Shown here: positions 1 through 7,155 of the stretch, piece after piece
How positions within the stretch are numbered: position 1 is the first letter of the stretch
How the letters are laid out: each line of letters starts with the position of its first letter
Assembly: GCF_009649075.1 (NCBI RefSeq)
Contig: NZ_CP045737.1
Span: forward strand, 2,170,001 to 2,234,000
Direction of reading: 5' to 3'
Source: Aeromicrobium yanjiei
GTDB lineage: Bacteria; Actinomycetota; Actinomycetes; Propionibacteriales; Nocardioidaceae
DNA: 64,000 bases
Notes under the pieces: model-generated
The model's database searches: none
What the model was told of the DNA's origin: nothing
Seen by the model: only the letters and a program-made list of their open reading frames with translations
Position numbers and translations under genes: made by a program

Positions 1-1
1 G

Positions 2-178
2 CAGACCAAGAACGTCCAGGTCCACCGCCTCATCAGCGAGGGCACGATCGAGGAGTCGATCGCCGAGCTGATCCGCTCCAAGCGGTCGCTCGCCGACGCC
101 GTGGTCAACGGCGGCGAGGGCGCCCTCACCGAGCTCTCCGACGCCGCCCTGGCCGACCTCGTCCGCCTCAAGCGCTAG
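2..178 (+). CDS. SNF2/DEAD-type helicase, C-terminal fragment
   Basis: The window opens inside this gene; only the last 58 residues and the stop codon are present. The tail reads NVQVHRLISEGTIEESIAEL followed by an LADAVVNGGEGALTELSD-like stretch. That is the typical end of a SNF2-family ATPase, where the helicase C domain finishes with V..L.. GTIEE.I and a short helical tail. The helicase core and start lie outside the window, so substrate and partners cannot be judged. It is distinct from the complete SWIM-SNF2 protein encoded further on. Confidence 0.8.
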   Translation, partial: QTKNVQVHRLISEGTIEESIAELIRSKRSLADAVVNGGEGALTELSDAALADLVRLKR

Positions 179-203
179 CCCCGCACCGCGCGCCGCGCCC
201 CAG

Positions 204-282
204 GACCGAGATTTGGCGGCTTCAGCCCGCCAAATGTCGCCGGACGCGCGATGTGGCGGGCTCAAGTCGCCACATCTCGGTC
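204..282. repeat. Paired palindromic (REP/BIME-like) repeat
   Basis: Two 33-base arms (204-236 and 250-282) are inverted copies of each other, matching at 28 of 33 positions across a 13-base spacer. Each arm also folds on itself: ATTTGGCGG pairs with CCGCCAAAT in the first, GATGTGGCG with CGCCACATC in the second. One of the differences between arms (T to G) is matched by a compensating change (A to C) in the partner half-stem, so the small hairpin is kept. It lies between convergent genes and could also end transcription from both sides. Confidence 0.75.
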
Positions 283-295
283 TGCGCGGGGTGGG

Positions 296-1555
296 TCAGC
301 GGAAGCACTTCTTGAGCTGGGAGACCCGGTAGAAGTAGCCGTTGCCGATCTCGGATGGCCGGCACGGGCCGGCGAGCTTCACGGGCTGCTCGTTGTGACG
401 GATGGTCACCAGGACCGATCCCGAGGAGTTCTTGTAGGCCGCCCACTCGATGTTGCCGGCCATGCGCCCCACGACGTAGCCGCGCCACGGATTGCTGCCG
501 TAGGAGAATGCGGACCTCGCCTGCGTCTGGCTCCGCGGCAGCCGCATCTGCGCCGCGACCGGCATCGTCACCTCTCCGTGCGAGTGACGGAACACCGCGG
601 CGGTCCGGCCGCCCTTGGCGCGCTGGTCGAGCCGCGCGAAGAAGTCGTCCACGACCGGATCGGCCTGCTTGAACGAGCTGCGCTCCCCCACGACGCCGGG
701 ACCGTACCGGTAGAAGTTCTGCGCGTCCTTGACCTCCGCGAGCTTCTTGGCCGCCGAGAGCGGGACGTAGTCGGCGAAGCTCACCCTGGTGTCCTGGCTC
801 ATGCCGGCACCGATGCAGTACAGGAGGTAGACGTCCAGGGCAGCGTCCACCGGATCCTTGATCGTGGCGACGTACGCGGGTCGGTAGATCCGCAGCAGCA
901 CCTTCCTGGCCGCCGCGCGCACGCTGGAGCGACGCTCGACCGCGGCGATCGCGGCCTTGCCCTTCTTGGACGAGCCGTCCTCGATCAGCAGCGACGGGTC
1001 GGTGACCTGCTTGGCATGACCGAGCTGTGGGAACGCCTTGCGCAGGCTGGTCTTCATGTAGTGCGCACTCTGCCGGGTGCGGTAGATCGGCGAGTTCGTC
1101 ATCGCGACCTTGTCACCGGCCTTCACGACGCCGGCGAAGAAGTCGCCGTACGAGGCGGCGGTCCGTCGCCCGATGCCTCGCCACTCGTCCTTGCCGATGG
1201 TGCTGAGCCGCCCGTAGCCGAGCTTCTTCTCGGCCTTGCCGAACGCCCTCAGGTCGTTGTCGAACCGCTTGCCGCGCGTGGTCAGCTGGCCGCGCCGCGA
1301 CGCGGTGGACCACACGGACAGCGCCCGCTTCTCGGCGTTGGGGTTCGTCATCGCGCGTGAGCCGTGGCGGGCGACGGTCTCGAGGAAGAACATCTCGTAC
1401 CCGCTCGGCGGGGCGACGGTCTTCGCGCTCGCGGGGTTCCCGTACGTCGTCTGGTTCGAGTAGTAGCGGGCGTTGCTGACGTCGGCGGCCACGGACGTCG
1501 CCGGCAGCGCCACCGCGAGACCGGTGAGCAGAACGAGCAGACGCCAAGATCGCAT
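296..1555 (-). CDS. Secreted histidine acid phosphatase (branch 2)
   Basis: The protein has 419 residues. A cleavable signal peptide is visible (MRSWRLLVLLTGLAVALPATSVA, about residues 1-23), so the enzyme should act outside the membrane. The phosphatase signature RHGSR lies near residue 64, where the His becomes phosphorylated, and a late FRHSHGE near residue 322 fits the proton-donor motif region of histidine-phosphatase branch 2 (acid phosphatase, phytase and MINPP types). The likely reaction is phosphomonoester hydrolysis; the substrate is not readable, although inositol phosphates are possible. It lies 18 bases downstream of the Nudix regulator on the same strand and may be cotranscribed. 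Confidence 0.8.
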   Translation of the reverse strand: MRSWRLLVLLTGLAVALPATSVAADVSNARYYSNQTTYGNPASAKTVAPPSGYEMFFLETVARHGSRAMTNPNAEKRALSVWSTASRRGQLTTRGKRFDNDLRAFGKAEKKLGYGRLSTIGKDEWRGIGRRTAASYGDFFAGVVKAGDKVAMTNSPIYRTRQSAHYMKTSLRKAFPQLGHAKQVTDPSLLIEDGSSKKGKAAIAAVERRSSVRAAARKVLLRIYRPAYVATIKDPVDAALDVYLLYCIGAGMSQDTRVSFADYVPLSAAKKLAEVKDAQNFYRYGPGVVGERSSFKQADPVVDDFFARLDQRAKGGRTAAVFRHSHGEVTMPVAAQMRLPRSQTQARSAFSYGSNPWRGYVVGRMAGNIEWAAYKNSSGSVLVTIRHNEQPVKLAGPCRPSEIGNGYFYRVSQLKKCFR

Positions 1556-1573
1556 CGTTCCACTGTAGGCCGA

Positions 1574-2257
1574 TCAGCGGCGAAGTGGCGGGTGCAGCGT
1601 CGTGACGTCACCGAGCGTGTACGTCTTGGCGGGGCGTCCGCGTCCCTCGGAGACCACGTCGCCGGTCTCGCGGACGAATCCCTCGACCGACTGGACCTTG
1701 CGCTGGAAGTTGGCCGGGTTGAGGTGCTTGCCCCAGACGATCTCGTAGACCCGGCGCAGATCACCGATCGTGAAGACCGGTCGGCAGAAGGACGCCGCGA
1801 TCGGGGTGTACTCGAGCTTGGAGCGGGCCCGTTCGATCGCGTCGGTCAGCATCTGGTGGTGGTCGAACGGCAGATCGGCGGCCAGCAGCTCGTCGACCGG
1901 CATCCAGATCGCATCGGCGTCCTTGCCCGTCGATCCCTCCGGCAAGTTGGGCAGCACCGCGAGGTAGAGGACGGCGAACGTCCTCGCGCGGGGGTCGCGG
2001 TCCGGCGCGCCGTACGTCCCGACCTGCTCGAGGTAGTCGACCTCGAGACCGGTCTCCTCGCGCAGCTCGCGCCGCGCAGCGGTCTCCAGGTCCTCGTCGA
2101 GGTGGATGAACCCGCCCGGCAGCGCGAGGCCGCCGCGATTGGGCTCCCCCGCGCGACGGATGGCCATGACCTTGAGCTGACGGTCACGGATCGTCAGCAC
2201 CACGACGTCGACCGCGACGTACGCCCACGGGCGCTCCGGCGTGGACTGTGTCGTCAC
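1574..2257 (-). CDS. NrtR-type Nudix transcriptional regulator
   Basis: The protein has 227 residues. An N-terminal Nudix domain (about 1-145) has a complete Nudix box beginning GGFIHLDEDLETAARRELRE and continuing ETGLE. A C-terminal winged helix (about 150-220, FTIGDLRRVYEIVWGKHLNP, then NFQRKV) follows. This architecture defines the NrtR family, DNA-binding repressors of NAD metabolism that sense ADP-ribose through the Nudix fold. Because the catalytic residues are intact, it may also hydrolyse its ligand. The GTG start has a GGAGAGG ribosome site 7-8 bases upstream. Nearby genes for ADP-ribosyl removal and a macro-like protein fit an ADP-ribose signal; the regulated genes are an inference. 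Confidence 0.78.
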   Translation of the reverse strand: MTTQSTPERPWAYVAVDVVVLTIRDRQLKVMAIRRAGEPNRGGLALPGGFIHLDEDLETAARRELREETGLEVDYLEQVGTYGAPDRDPRARTFAVLYLAVLPNLPEGSTGKDADAIWMPVDELLAADLPFDHHQMLTDAIERARSKLEYTPIAASFCRPVFTIGDLRRVYEIVWGKHLNPANFQRKVQSVEGFVRETGDVVSEGRGRPAKTYTLGDVTTLHPPLRR

Positions 2258-2310
2258 CGGCTCACCTCTCCACGGACAGGCGGTTGCGGGGCGTCGTGCA
2301 GGTCATCTGC

Positions 2311-3078
2311 TCACCAGCCTCTGGGCTTGACGACGTTGTCGGGCGCGTCGGCGAACAGGGGCGCGACGTCGGGGTCGGTGAAGCCTGCGTGCCCGCAGCC
2401 GACCCGCGTCAGCCAGAAGACCCGGTCGGGGTGGTCGGCGGCGAACTCGAGGAACCGGGCCGCGGCTCCCGCGAGGACGTCGAAGCCCTCCATCGTCGGG
2501 ATCGCATAGCTGTCGCCGCGCAGTCCCTCGCTGACGCCGCGCTCGGCCCCGAACCGCTCGACCGCGAGCCGCGCGGCCCCGCCGGTGTGGCCGCCGGCCG
2601 CACCGCTGCCGAAGACGAAGACGCCTCCCGGCTCCAGGGACGTGACGGCGTCCGGGGTCGTGCGCGGCCGCGTCGTGCCGTCGTTCGCGATGCCGTAGAC
2701 GGCCTCGAGCATCGGGCCGCAGTCGCGGGCGTACTCGGCCATCGCGTCCAGCGTGGTGTCGAGCACCTCGGCCGTGACGCCGTCAGGGTGCAGCCGCGCG
2801 CTCAGGAAGACAGCGCCCTCGTCACCGAGGATCACCTTCGCCCAGATCATCGCGCTGTTGAGGTGGTTGATCTCCGCCCACGCCTCGGTGGAAACCTGCG
2901 TCGCGATGCGCGTGAACACGTGGACGTGCGGTCGCGGGTCCTCCACGACTCCCACGTAGATCTGCGTGCCCTGGACGTCGATCGGCCAGTCGCCGTCGTC
3001 GTCCACCGCGAGGTGGTCGACTCCGCAGGCCTCCTTGAGGGCCTGCTCGGCGCGATCTCGCATGTCGCTGTCGCTCAT
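2311..3078 (-). CDS. TY-Chap (YbjN-like) domain fused to macro-like A1S_2505-type domain
   Basis: The protein has 255 residues from ATG 3078, chosen because AAGGAG lies 9 bases upstream; a frame open 15 codons further lacks a ribosome site. Residues 1-130 resemble the T3SS-chaperone/YbjN peptide-binding fold (TY-Chap). Residues about 150-250 contain VFVFGSGAAGGHTGGAA, GDSYAIPT and LTRVGCGHAGF, the pattern of the phage-associated A1S_2505-like family, which I think is a distant macro-domain relative. No catalytic role is proven. The gene is head-to-head with an ADP-ribosylglycohydrolase and just upstream of the NrtR-like regulator, so a role in ADP-ribose binding is a reasonable inference. Confidence 0.6.
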   Translation of the reverse strand: MSDSDMRDRAEQALKEACGVDHLAVDDDGDWPIDVQGTQIYVGVVEDPRPHVHVFTRIATQVSTEAWAEINHLNSAMIWAKVILGDEGAVFLSARLHPDGVTAEVLDTTLDAMAEYARDCGPMLEAVYGIANDGTTRPRTTPDAVTSLEPGGVFVFGSGAAGGHTGGAARLAVERFGAERGVSEGLRGDSYAIPTMEGFDVLAGAAARFLEFAADHPDRVFWLTRVGCGHAGFTDPDVAPLFADAPDNVVKPRGW

Positions 3079-3096
3079 GTGCACCATCTCCTTCTC

Positions 3097-3131
3097 CACC
3101 AATGTGCCAGACGGGTCCGCCATTATTGGTG
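3097..3131. promoter_or_regulatory. Inverted repeat in divergent promoter region (candidate operator)
   Basis: CACCAAT (3097-3103) and ATTGGTG (3125-3131) form a perfect 7-base inverted repeat with a 21-base spacer. It sits between the divergent starts at 3078 and 3178, and the local sequence is less GC-rich than its flanks (ATTATTGG, TATTAATGTG). The NrtR-like protein two genes away is the obvious candidate ligand, but the repeat does not visibly match a known NrtR box, so this is tentative. Confidence 0.35.
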
Positions 3132-3177
3132 CGAGTGAGTATTAATGTGTTGACGGGTGAGACAGGAGGTGATCGCC

Positions 3178-4647
3178 ATGCTGACGACCCATTCCCACGA
3201 TCGGGCTGCCGGGGTGCTGCTCGGACAGGCGTGCGGCGACGCGCTCGGCGTGCCGTACGAGTTCGGGCCGGCCCTGCCGGAGTCGACAGTGCCGCAGATG
3301 ACCGGCGGCGGACCGTTCGGCTTCGACCCTGGAGAATACAGCGACGACACCGCCATGGCCGTGTGCATCGCCGAGGTGGCCGCGACCGGTGCCGATCTCA
3401 CCTCCGACGCGGCCCTCGACGAGATCGCCGAGCGCTTCCTCGCATGGGGTGCGACCGCCAAGGACGTCGGCAACCAGACCCGCGCCGTCTTTGCCGCCAC
3501 CGGACGCCGTGAGGGCCCGCGCGGCCGGGCGATGCGTGCTGCTGCCGCCGAGCACGCGGCCGAGCACCCCGGCCGGGTCGGCAACGGCGCCCTCATGCGG
3601 ACGTCCGCCGTCGCGCTGACCCGTCTGGACGACCGGTCGGCGACCGCGGAGGCGGCCCGCGCCGTCGCCTCGCTGACGCACGCCGATCCCCTCGGCCTCG
3701 AGTCCTGCGTGCTGTGGACCGAGGCGATCCGGCTCGCGGTGACCACCGGCCGGCTCGACGTCCTGGCAGGTCTCGACCTCCTCGACGCCGGCAGCCGCGA
3801 CCAGTGGCGCACGTGGATCGAGGCGGCGACCGACGTCGACCCGCGGACGTTCGCCAGCAACGGGTTCACGGTGTACGCCCTGCAGGCCGCGTGGGCGGCG
3901 ATCACGTGGACCCCGCAGCCCGCCCTCGACCCGCAGGCCGGGACGTTCCCGGCGCAGCACTTCGCACTCGCCCTCATGAACGCGGTCCGCGCGGGCGACG
4001 ACACCGACACGGTCGCTGCGATCGCCGGAGGCCTGCTCGGCGGGTACTGGGGATGGTCTGCCATCCCCGCACACTGGTCGAGGCGGGTCCACGGCTATGG
4101 CGGTCACCGCGCCCGCGGCCTGGTCACGCTGGCGCTGCGCACCGCCGACCGCGGCACCTCCAGCGACCAGGACTGGCCGGTCGGCCCGGCCATGACGTCG
4201 TGGAGCTATCGCAACGCCCCGGACGACCTCGCGACCCACCCGCACGACGATGGCGTGATGCTCGGGACCTACCGTTCCCCCGCACACGCCTGGGACGCGG
4301 TCGTGTCGCTGTGCCGGGTCGGCACGGCTGACTTCCCGGGTGTCTCGGACCGGGTCGAGATCCGGCTCATCGACTCCGACGCACCGGACGACAACCCGCA
4401 CCTGGACTTCGTGCTCGCCGATGCCGCCGCCGCGATCAAGGAGCTGCGCGACGAGGGCAAGACGGTCTTCGTGCACTGCGTCGCGGCACACCAGCGGACC
4501 CCCTCGGTGGCAGTGGCGTACGCCCGGCTGCTCGGCGTCCCGGCCGAGGAGGCCCAGGCCGACGTCCGCCGGGTGCTGCCGAGACTTCGCGGGCACGGAC
4601 GGCTGTGGGAGCGGGCCGCCCTCGTCAAGGCGGCCGAGCACGGCTGA
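3178..4647 (+). CDS. ADP-ribosylglycohydrolase fused to dual-specificity phosphatase domain
   Basis: The protein has 489 residues from ATG 3178, which has AGGAGG 9 bases upstream; an in-frame GTG at 3157 lacks a ribosome site. Residues 1-310 are a DraG/ARH-type hydrolase: LLGQACGDALGVPYEFG, SDDTAM near 55, GNGALMRTSA, and metal-site GDDTDT near 273. Such enzymes cleave ADP-ribose from proteins or small molecules with two Mg2+ ions. Residues about 345-489 form a cysteine phosphatase domain with the HCxxxxxR loop HCVAAHQRTPS near 430. The fusion joins removal of ADP-ribose with dephosphorylation in one protein. It is divergent from the TY-Chap/macro-like gene and ends directly against the next convergent gene. 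Confidence 0.88.
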   Translation: MLTTHSHDRAAGVLLGQACGDALGVPYEFGPALPESTVPQMTGGGPFGFDPGEYSDDTAMAVCIAEVAATGADLTSDAALDEIAERFLAWGATAKDVGNQTRAVFAATGRREGPRGRAMRAAAAEHAAEHPGRVGNGALMRTSAVALTRLDDRSATAEAARAVASLTHADPLGLESCVLWTEAIRLAVTTGRLDVLAGLDLLDAGSRDQWRTWIEAATDVDPRTFASNGFTVYALQAAWAAITWTPQPALDPQAGTFPAQHFALALMNAVRAGDDTDTVAAIAGGLLGGYWGWSAIPAHWSRRVHGYGGHRARGLVTLALRTADRGTSSDQDWPVGPAMTSWSYRNAPDDLATHPHDDGVMLGTYRSPAHAWDAVVSLCRVGTADFPGVSDRVEIRLIDSDAPDDNPHLDFVLADAAAAIKELRDEGKTVFVHCVAAHQRTPSVAVAYARLLGVPAEEAQADVRRVLPRLRGHGRLWERAALVKAAEHG

Positions 4648-5163
4648 TCACGGATCGGCTCGCCCACCGCGGATGAGCCGCAGCGCAGGCCGCCCCGGCG
4701 CCGGCGCGTCCTGGGGCGGCTGGCCCAGCCCGCAGCGGGCCGCCTCGATCGCTGCCTCCGTCTCGTGGGCCGCGCAGCCGACGAGGTCCTGATCCAGGAG
4801 CCCCGACCGCTGGAGCCAGGCGGCCAGTCGCCCGGCCAGCATGACCTGGGCGCGGGCGTCCGTCACCGGATCGAGCAGCCAGTCGTCATCGACGAACCGA
4901 CCCAGGCACGCCAGCACCTCCTCGAGGCCGAACACGCCGAAGAAGCCATCCCCTCGTGCCCGCGTCGCGGCGAGCTGGGCGTTCTCCTGCAGATCCAGGC
5001 ATCTGCTCATGTCGGCCTCGGCGAGGAACTCCATCAGCCGGTCGTGCACCCGGTCATGACGCATCCGCGTCGCGAGGGAGGCACCGCGGGACTGCTGCTC
5101 GAAGAATCGGTCGAGGGCCGGGAGCGCCTGCTCGCGGCGGCTCCTCTCGGACGGACGGTTCAT
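4648..5163 (-). CDS. Conserved hypothetical protein, mostly helical
   Basis: The protein has 171 residues from ATG 5163. The frame stays open further upstream, but that extension is Arg/Pro-rich shadow coding and starts at no ribosome site. The sequence is soluble and alpha-helical with many Arg, Leu and Ala residues (RRGAx-free, RFFEQQSRGASLATRMRH, FFGVFGLEEVLACLGRF). There is no signal peptide, membrane segment or catalytic motif I recognise. It is tail-to-tail with the glycohydrolase-phosphatase gene with no spacer. I do not recognise the family and give no function. Confidence 0.6.
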   Translation of the reverse strand: MNRPSERSRREQALPALDRFFEQQSRGASLATRMRHDRVHDRLMEFLAEADMSRCLDLQENAQLAATRARGDGFFGVFGLEEVLACLGRFVDDDWLLDPVTDARAQVMLAGRLAAWLQRSGLLDQDLVGCAAHETEAAIEAARCGLGQPPQDAPAPGRPALRLIRGGRADP

Positions 5164-5278
5164 GCCCTCGACGCTAGGCGCCGCGAGCCCCCGCGCGTAC
5201 GGCCTGCCGGACCGCTGTGGACGCACCGACAGCGCGCCCTCGGCTGTGGAGAGCCCTCTTTTGCCACGGCGACAGCCC

Positions 5279-6574
5279 CTACGCTGCGCGGGGTTGTTGT
5301 CGCAGGAAGCGGGCGTGACGGCGAGGCACCTGCTCGGGATCGACCCGGGGCGGTGGGACCACCTCGACCACTCCGTCCGGCGCCATGCGCGCGGACCACT
5401 CCCCCTCATGCAGCAGGTGGTGGTGGAAGTGGCACAGGAGCGCTGCGTTGTCGAGATCGGTGGGACCGTCCTCGGACCAGAAGGTCAGGTGGTGCGCCTC
5501 GCACCAGGACGGCGGCCGGTCACACCCGGCCCACACGCACCCTCGGTCGCGAGCGGCGAGGGCGAGGCGCTGATATCGGTCGTAGAGCCGCTTGGACATG
5601 CCGAGATCGGCGACCCGGGAGTCCGAGTCGAGGTAGAGAGTCACCAGGTGCGCGTTGCACGCGATCCGCTGGGCGGTGGCGACGGACACCTCGGCACCCG
5701 ACGACGTCGTCGCGGTGCCGAGGCCCGAGCGGAGCTTGTCGAGGTCGACGTTGATCGTGACCGTCGCGGCGAGGCCGCCCGCCTGCGGCAGTGCGTCCTT
5801 GCGCATGTGCTCGATGAGCTCGAGGAAGGCCAGCCCGAGACGTTGAGCGTGGGGCAGGGACGTCAGGTCATCGATCGACATGGCGTGCCGGACGGCGTTC
5901 TCGGCGTTGCGCCGCGGAGCGGCGATGCCTTCGACGGCCGCACGGAGCGTGTCGGCGAACTGGTCGGGGATCACGAAGGTGCCGCGGGTGGTGCCGTCGC
6001 CTCGTGCCCGCATCGCCAGCCGGGTCGCGTCCCACGCCCGCTTCTCCTGTTCCGCCAGCTGCTTGCCCAGCACCTCGTCCGCGCCGTCGGGATCGATCAC
6101 CTCCAGGACCCGGTTGGCCAGCCGCTTCAGATCGTCCAGGTTGTGGTGCCCGGCCAGCTGGATCAGGTGGGCCTCGGCGTCACCGCGCTCCTCGTCCCCG
6201 CACCAGTCGGGCAGGGCGTCGATCGCCCGCATGATGACGCCGGCCTGATCGGTCGAGATGGTCCCTGCAGCCCAGGCGGCACGCGTCGCCTCGGTGTTGC
6301 TGGTCGTGACTCGGGCGAGCCCGACCAGGCGGCCGGCCTCAGCCTTGGAGACACCGGTCAGGTCCGCGAGCCAGGCCGACGTCGACGCCGCGCCGTCCTC
6401 CTTGGGCAGCCCCATGGCCTCCGCAGCCCCGGCCAACCGGGACGCCAAGGCGTCCAGCCCTGTGCGCGTGCGCTGGACCGCGGTGGCCACCTCTCGCAGC
6501 TCTGCTGCGGTCAGTGACCACGGCTCGATGGCAGCAGCATCCTCGCTGAGTGATGACAGCTGATCGAGGAACAT
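5279..6574 (-). CDS. DUF222 (13E12-type) HNH endonuclease-like protein
   Basis: The protein has 431 residues. The N-terminal and central region is DUF222. A C-terminal HNH nuclease motif reads DRGCVWAGCDRPPSWCEAHH with LLCHFHHHLLHEGEW after it, including the zinc cysteines and His residues. ATG 6574 was chosen over GTG 6580 because the second DUF222 gene in this window also begins Met-Phe and a GGAG lies close upstream. These genes are multicopy in actinobacteria and several mycobacterial 13E12 genes are LexA-regulated; a LexA-like box lies 19 bases upstream here. Cellular role is unknown; a mobile or selfish nuclease is possible. Confidence 0.85.
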   Translation of the reverse strand: MFLDQLSSLSEDAAAIEPWSLTAAELREVATAVQRTRTGLDALASRLAGAAEAMGLPKEDGAASTSAWLADLTGVSKAEAGRLVGLARVTTSNTEATRAAWAAGTISTDQAGVIMRAIDALPDWCGDEERGDAEAHLIQLAGHHNLDDLKRLANRVLEVIDPDGADEVLGKQLAEQEKRAWDATRLAMRARGDGTTRGTFVIPDQFADTLRAAVEGIAAPRRNAENAVRHAMSIDDLTSLPHAQRLGLAFLELIEHMRKDALPQAGGLAATVTINVDLDKLRSGLGTATTSSGAEVSVATAQRIACNAHLVTLYLDSDSRVADLGMSKRLYDRYQRLALAARDRGCVWAGCDRPPSWCEAHHLTFWSEDGPTDLDNAALLCHFHHHLLHEGEWSARMAPDGVVEVVPPPRVDPEQVPRRHARFLRQQPRAA

Positions 6575-6592
6575 GGCCACTCCGATAAGGAC

Positions 6593-6608
6593 TAGAACGT
6601 ATGTTCGA
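6593..6608. promoter_or_regulatory. LexA (SOS) box upstream of DUF222 gene
   Basis: TAGAACGTATGTTCGA matches the actinobacterial LexA consensus TCGAAC-N4-GTTCGA with one half-site change. It is 19 bases upstream of ATG 6574. A near-identical box lies at the second DUF222 gene of the window, with the same relation to a conserved upstream block. Confidence 0.7.
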
Positions 6609-6646
6609 TCTTACTCCGCGACCCACCCCTCCCGCAAGACCTCGAG

Positions 6647-6709
6647 GCGACTTTTTCCTTGATATCTCAGTGTTTTTCGCGCGTCATGCGGGTGGCACTC
6701 CCAGCCTAG
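6647..6709 (-). promoter_or_regulatory. Conserved upstream block shared by both DUF222 genes
   Basis: The plus-strand blocks GACTTTTTCCTTGATATC (6649-6666) and CTCCCAGCCTAG (6698-6709) recur upstream of the other DUF222 gene (25951-25971 and 26001-26012). The distance from LexA box to GATATC is 68 bases here and 69 there, and the outer CCTAG block keeps a similar distance. Non-coding conservation with fixed spacing suggests a promoter or activator site, or an ancient duplication of the whole unit. Confidence 0.5.
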
Positions 6710-6739
6710 AGCGGCCCTCGGACAGCGTCCGGAGCGTCC

Positions 6740-7105
6740 TCAGCCCTTGCGGTCCGCGACGATCGCGGCGACGTTGAGGGCGGCCCAGGTGAGGGTCGCG
6801 CCGAGCACCTTCGCCTTGCCGCCCGCAGTCGTGGCCTCCGGTGTGAGAAGCGCGGCGTCCGTCAGGTCCAGCACGACCCGGGCGATCATGGCCTGCTCAC
6901 GTCCCGCCTCAGTCGGGGCGAGGATCGCGAGCGCGCTGACCGCGAGGTCACGGGGTCCGAACAAGCGGGCCACGACGTCGTAGTCGGCCTGGCGCACGGG
7001 GTTGCTCGTCAGGGCCTTGCCGAGGTGGCGGGGCCTCACGAGGGCGTACACCGCGTAACCGGCGGTCGCAGCGGACAGGATCGTGCTGTAGGTCGGCTTC
7101 GTCAT
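6740..7105 (-). CDS. Small membrane-associated hypothetical protein
   Basis: The protein has 121 residues, starting MTKPTYSTILSAATAGYAVY. It has three or four short hydrophobic stretches (near residues 8-24, 50-65, 72-86 and 100-116), suggesting a compact integral membrane protein resembling DUF4267-like small proteins of actinobacteria. No catalytic residues or cofactor motif are visible. It stands alone on the minus strand between the DUF222 gene and the kinase gene. Function unknown. Confidence 0.55.
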   Translation of the reverse strand: MTKPTYSTILSAATAGYAVYALVRPRHLGKALTSNPVRQADYDVVARLFGPRDLAVSALAILAPTEAGREQAMIARVVLDLTDAALLTPEATTAGGKAKVLGATLTWAALNVAAIVADRKG

Positions 7106-7155
7106 GCCCCGACGCTAAAGGGACGCCGGGGCGCCCGCACCCTGAGATCAGGGGC

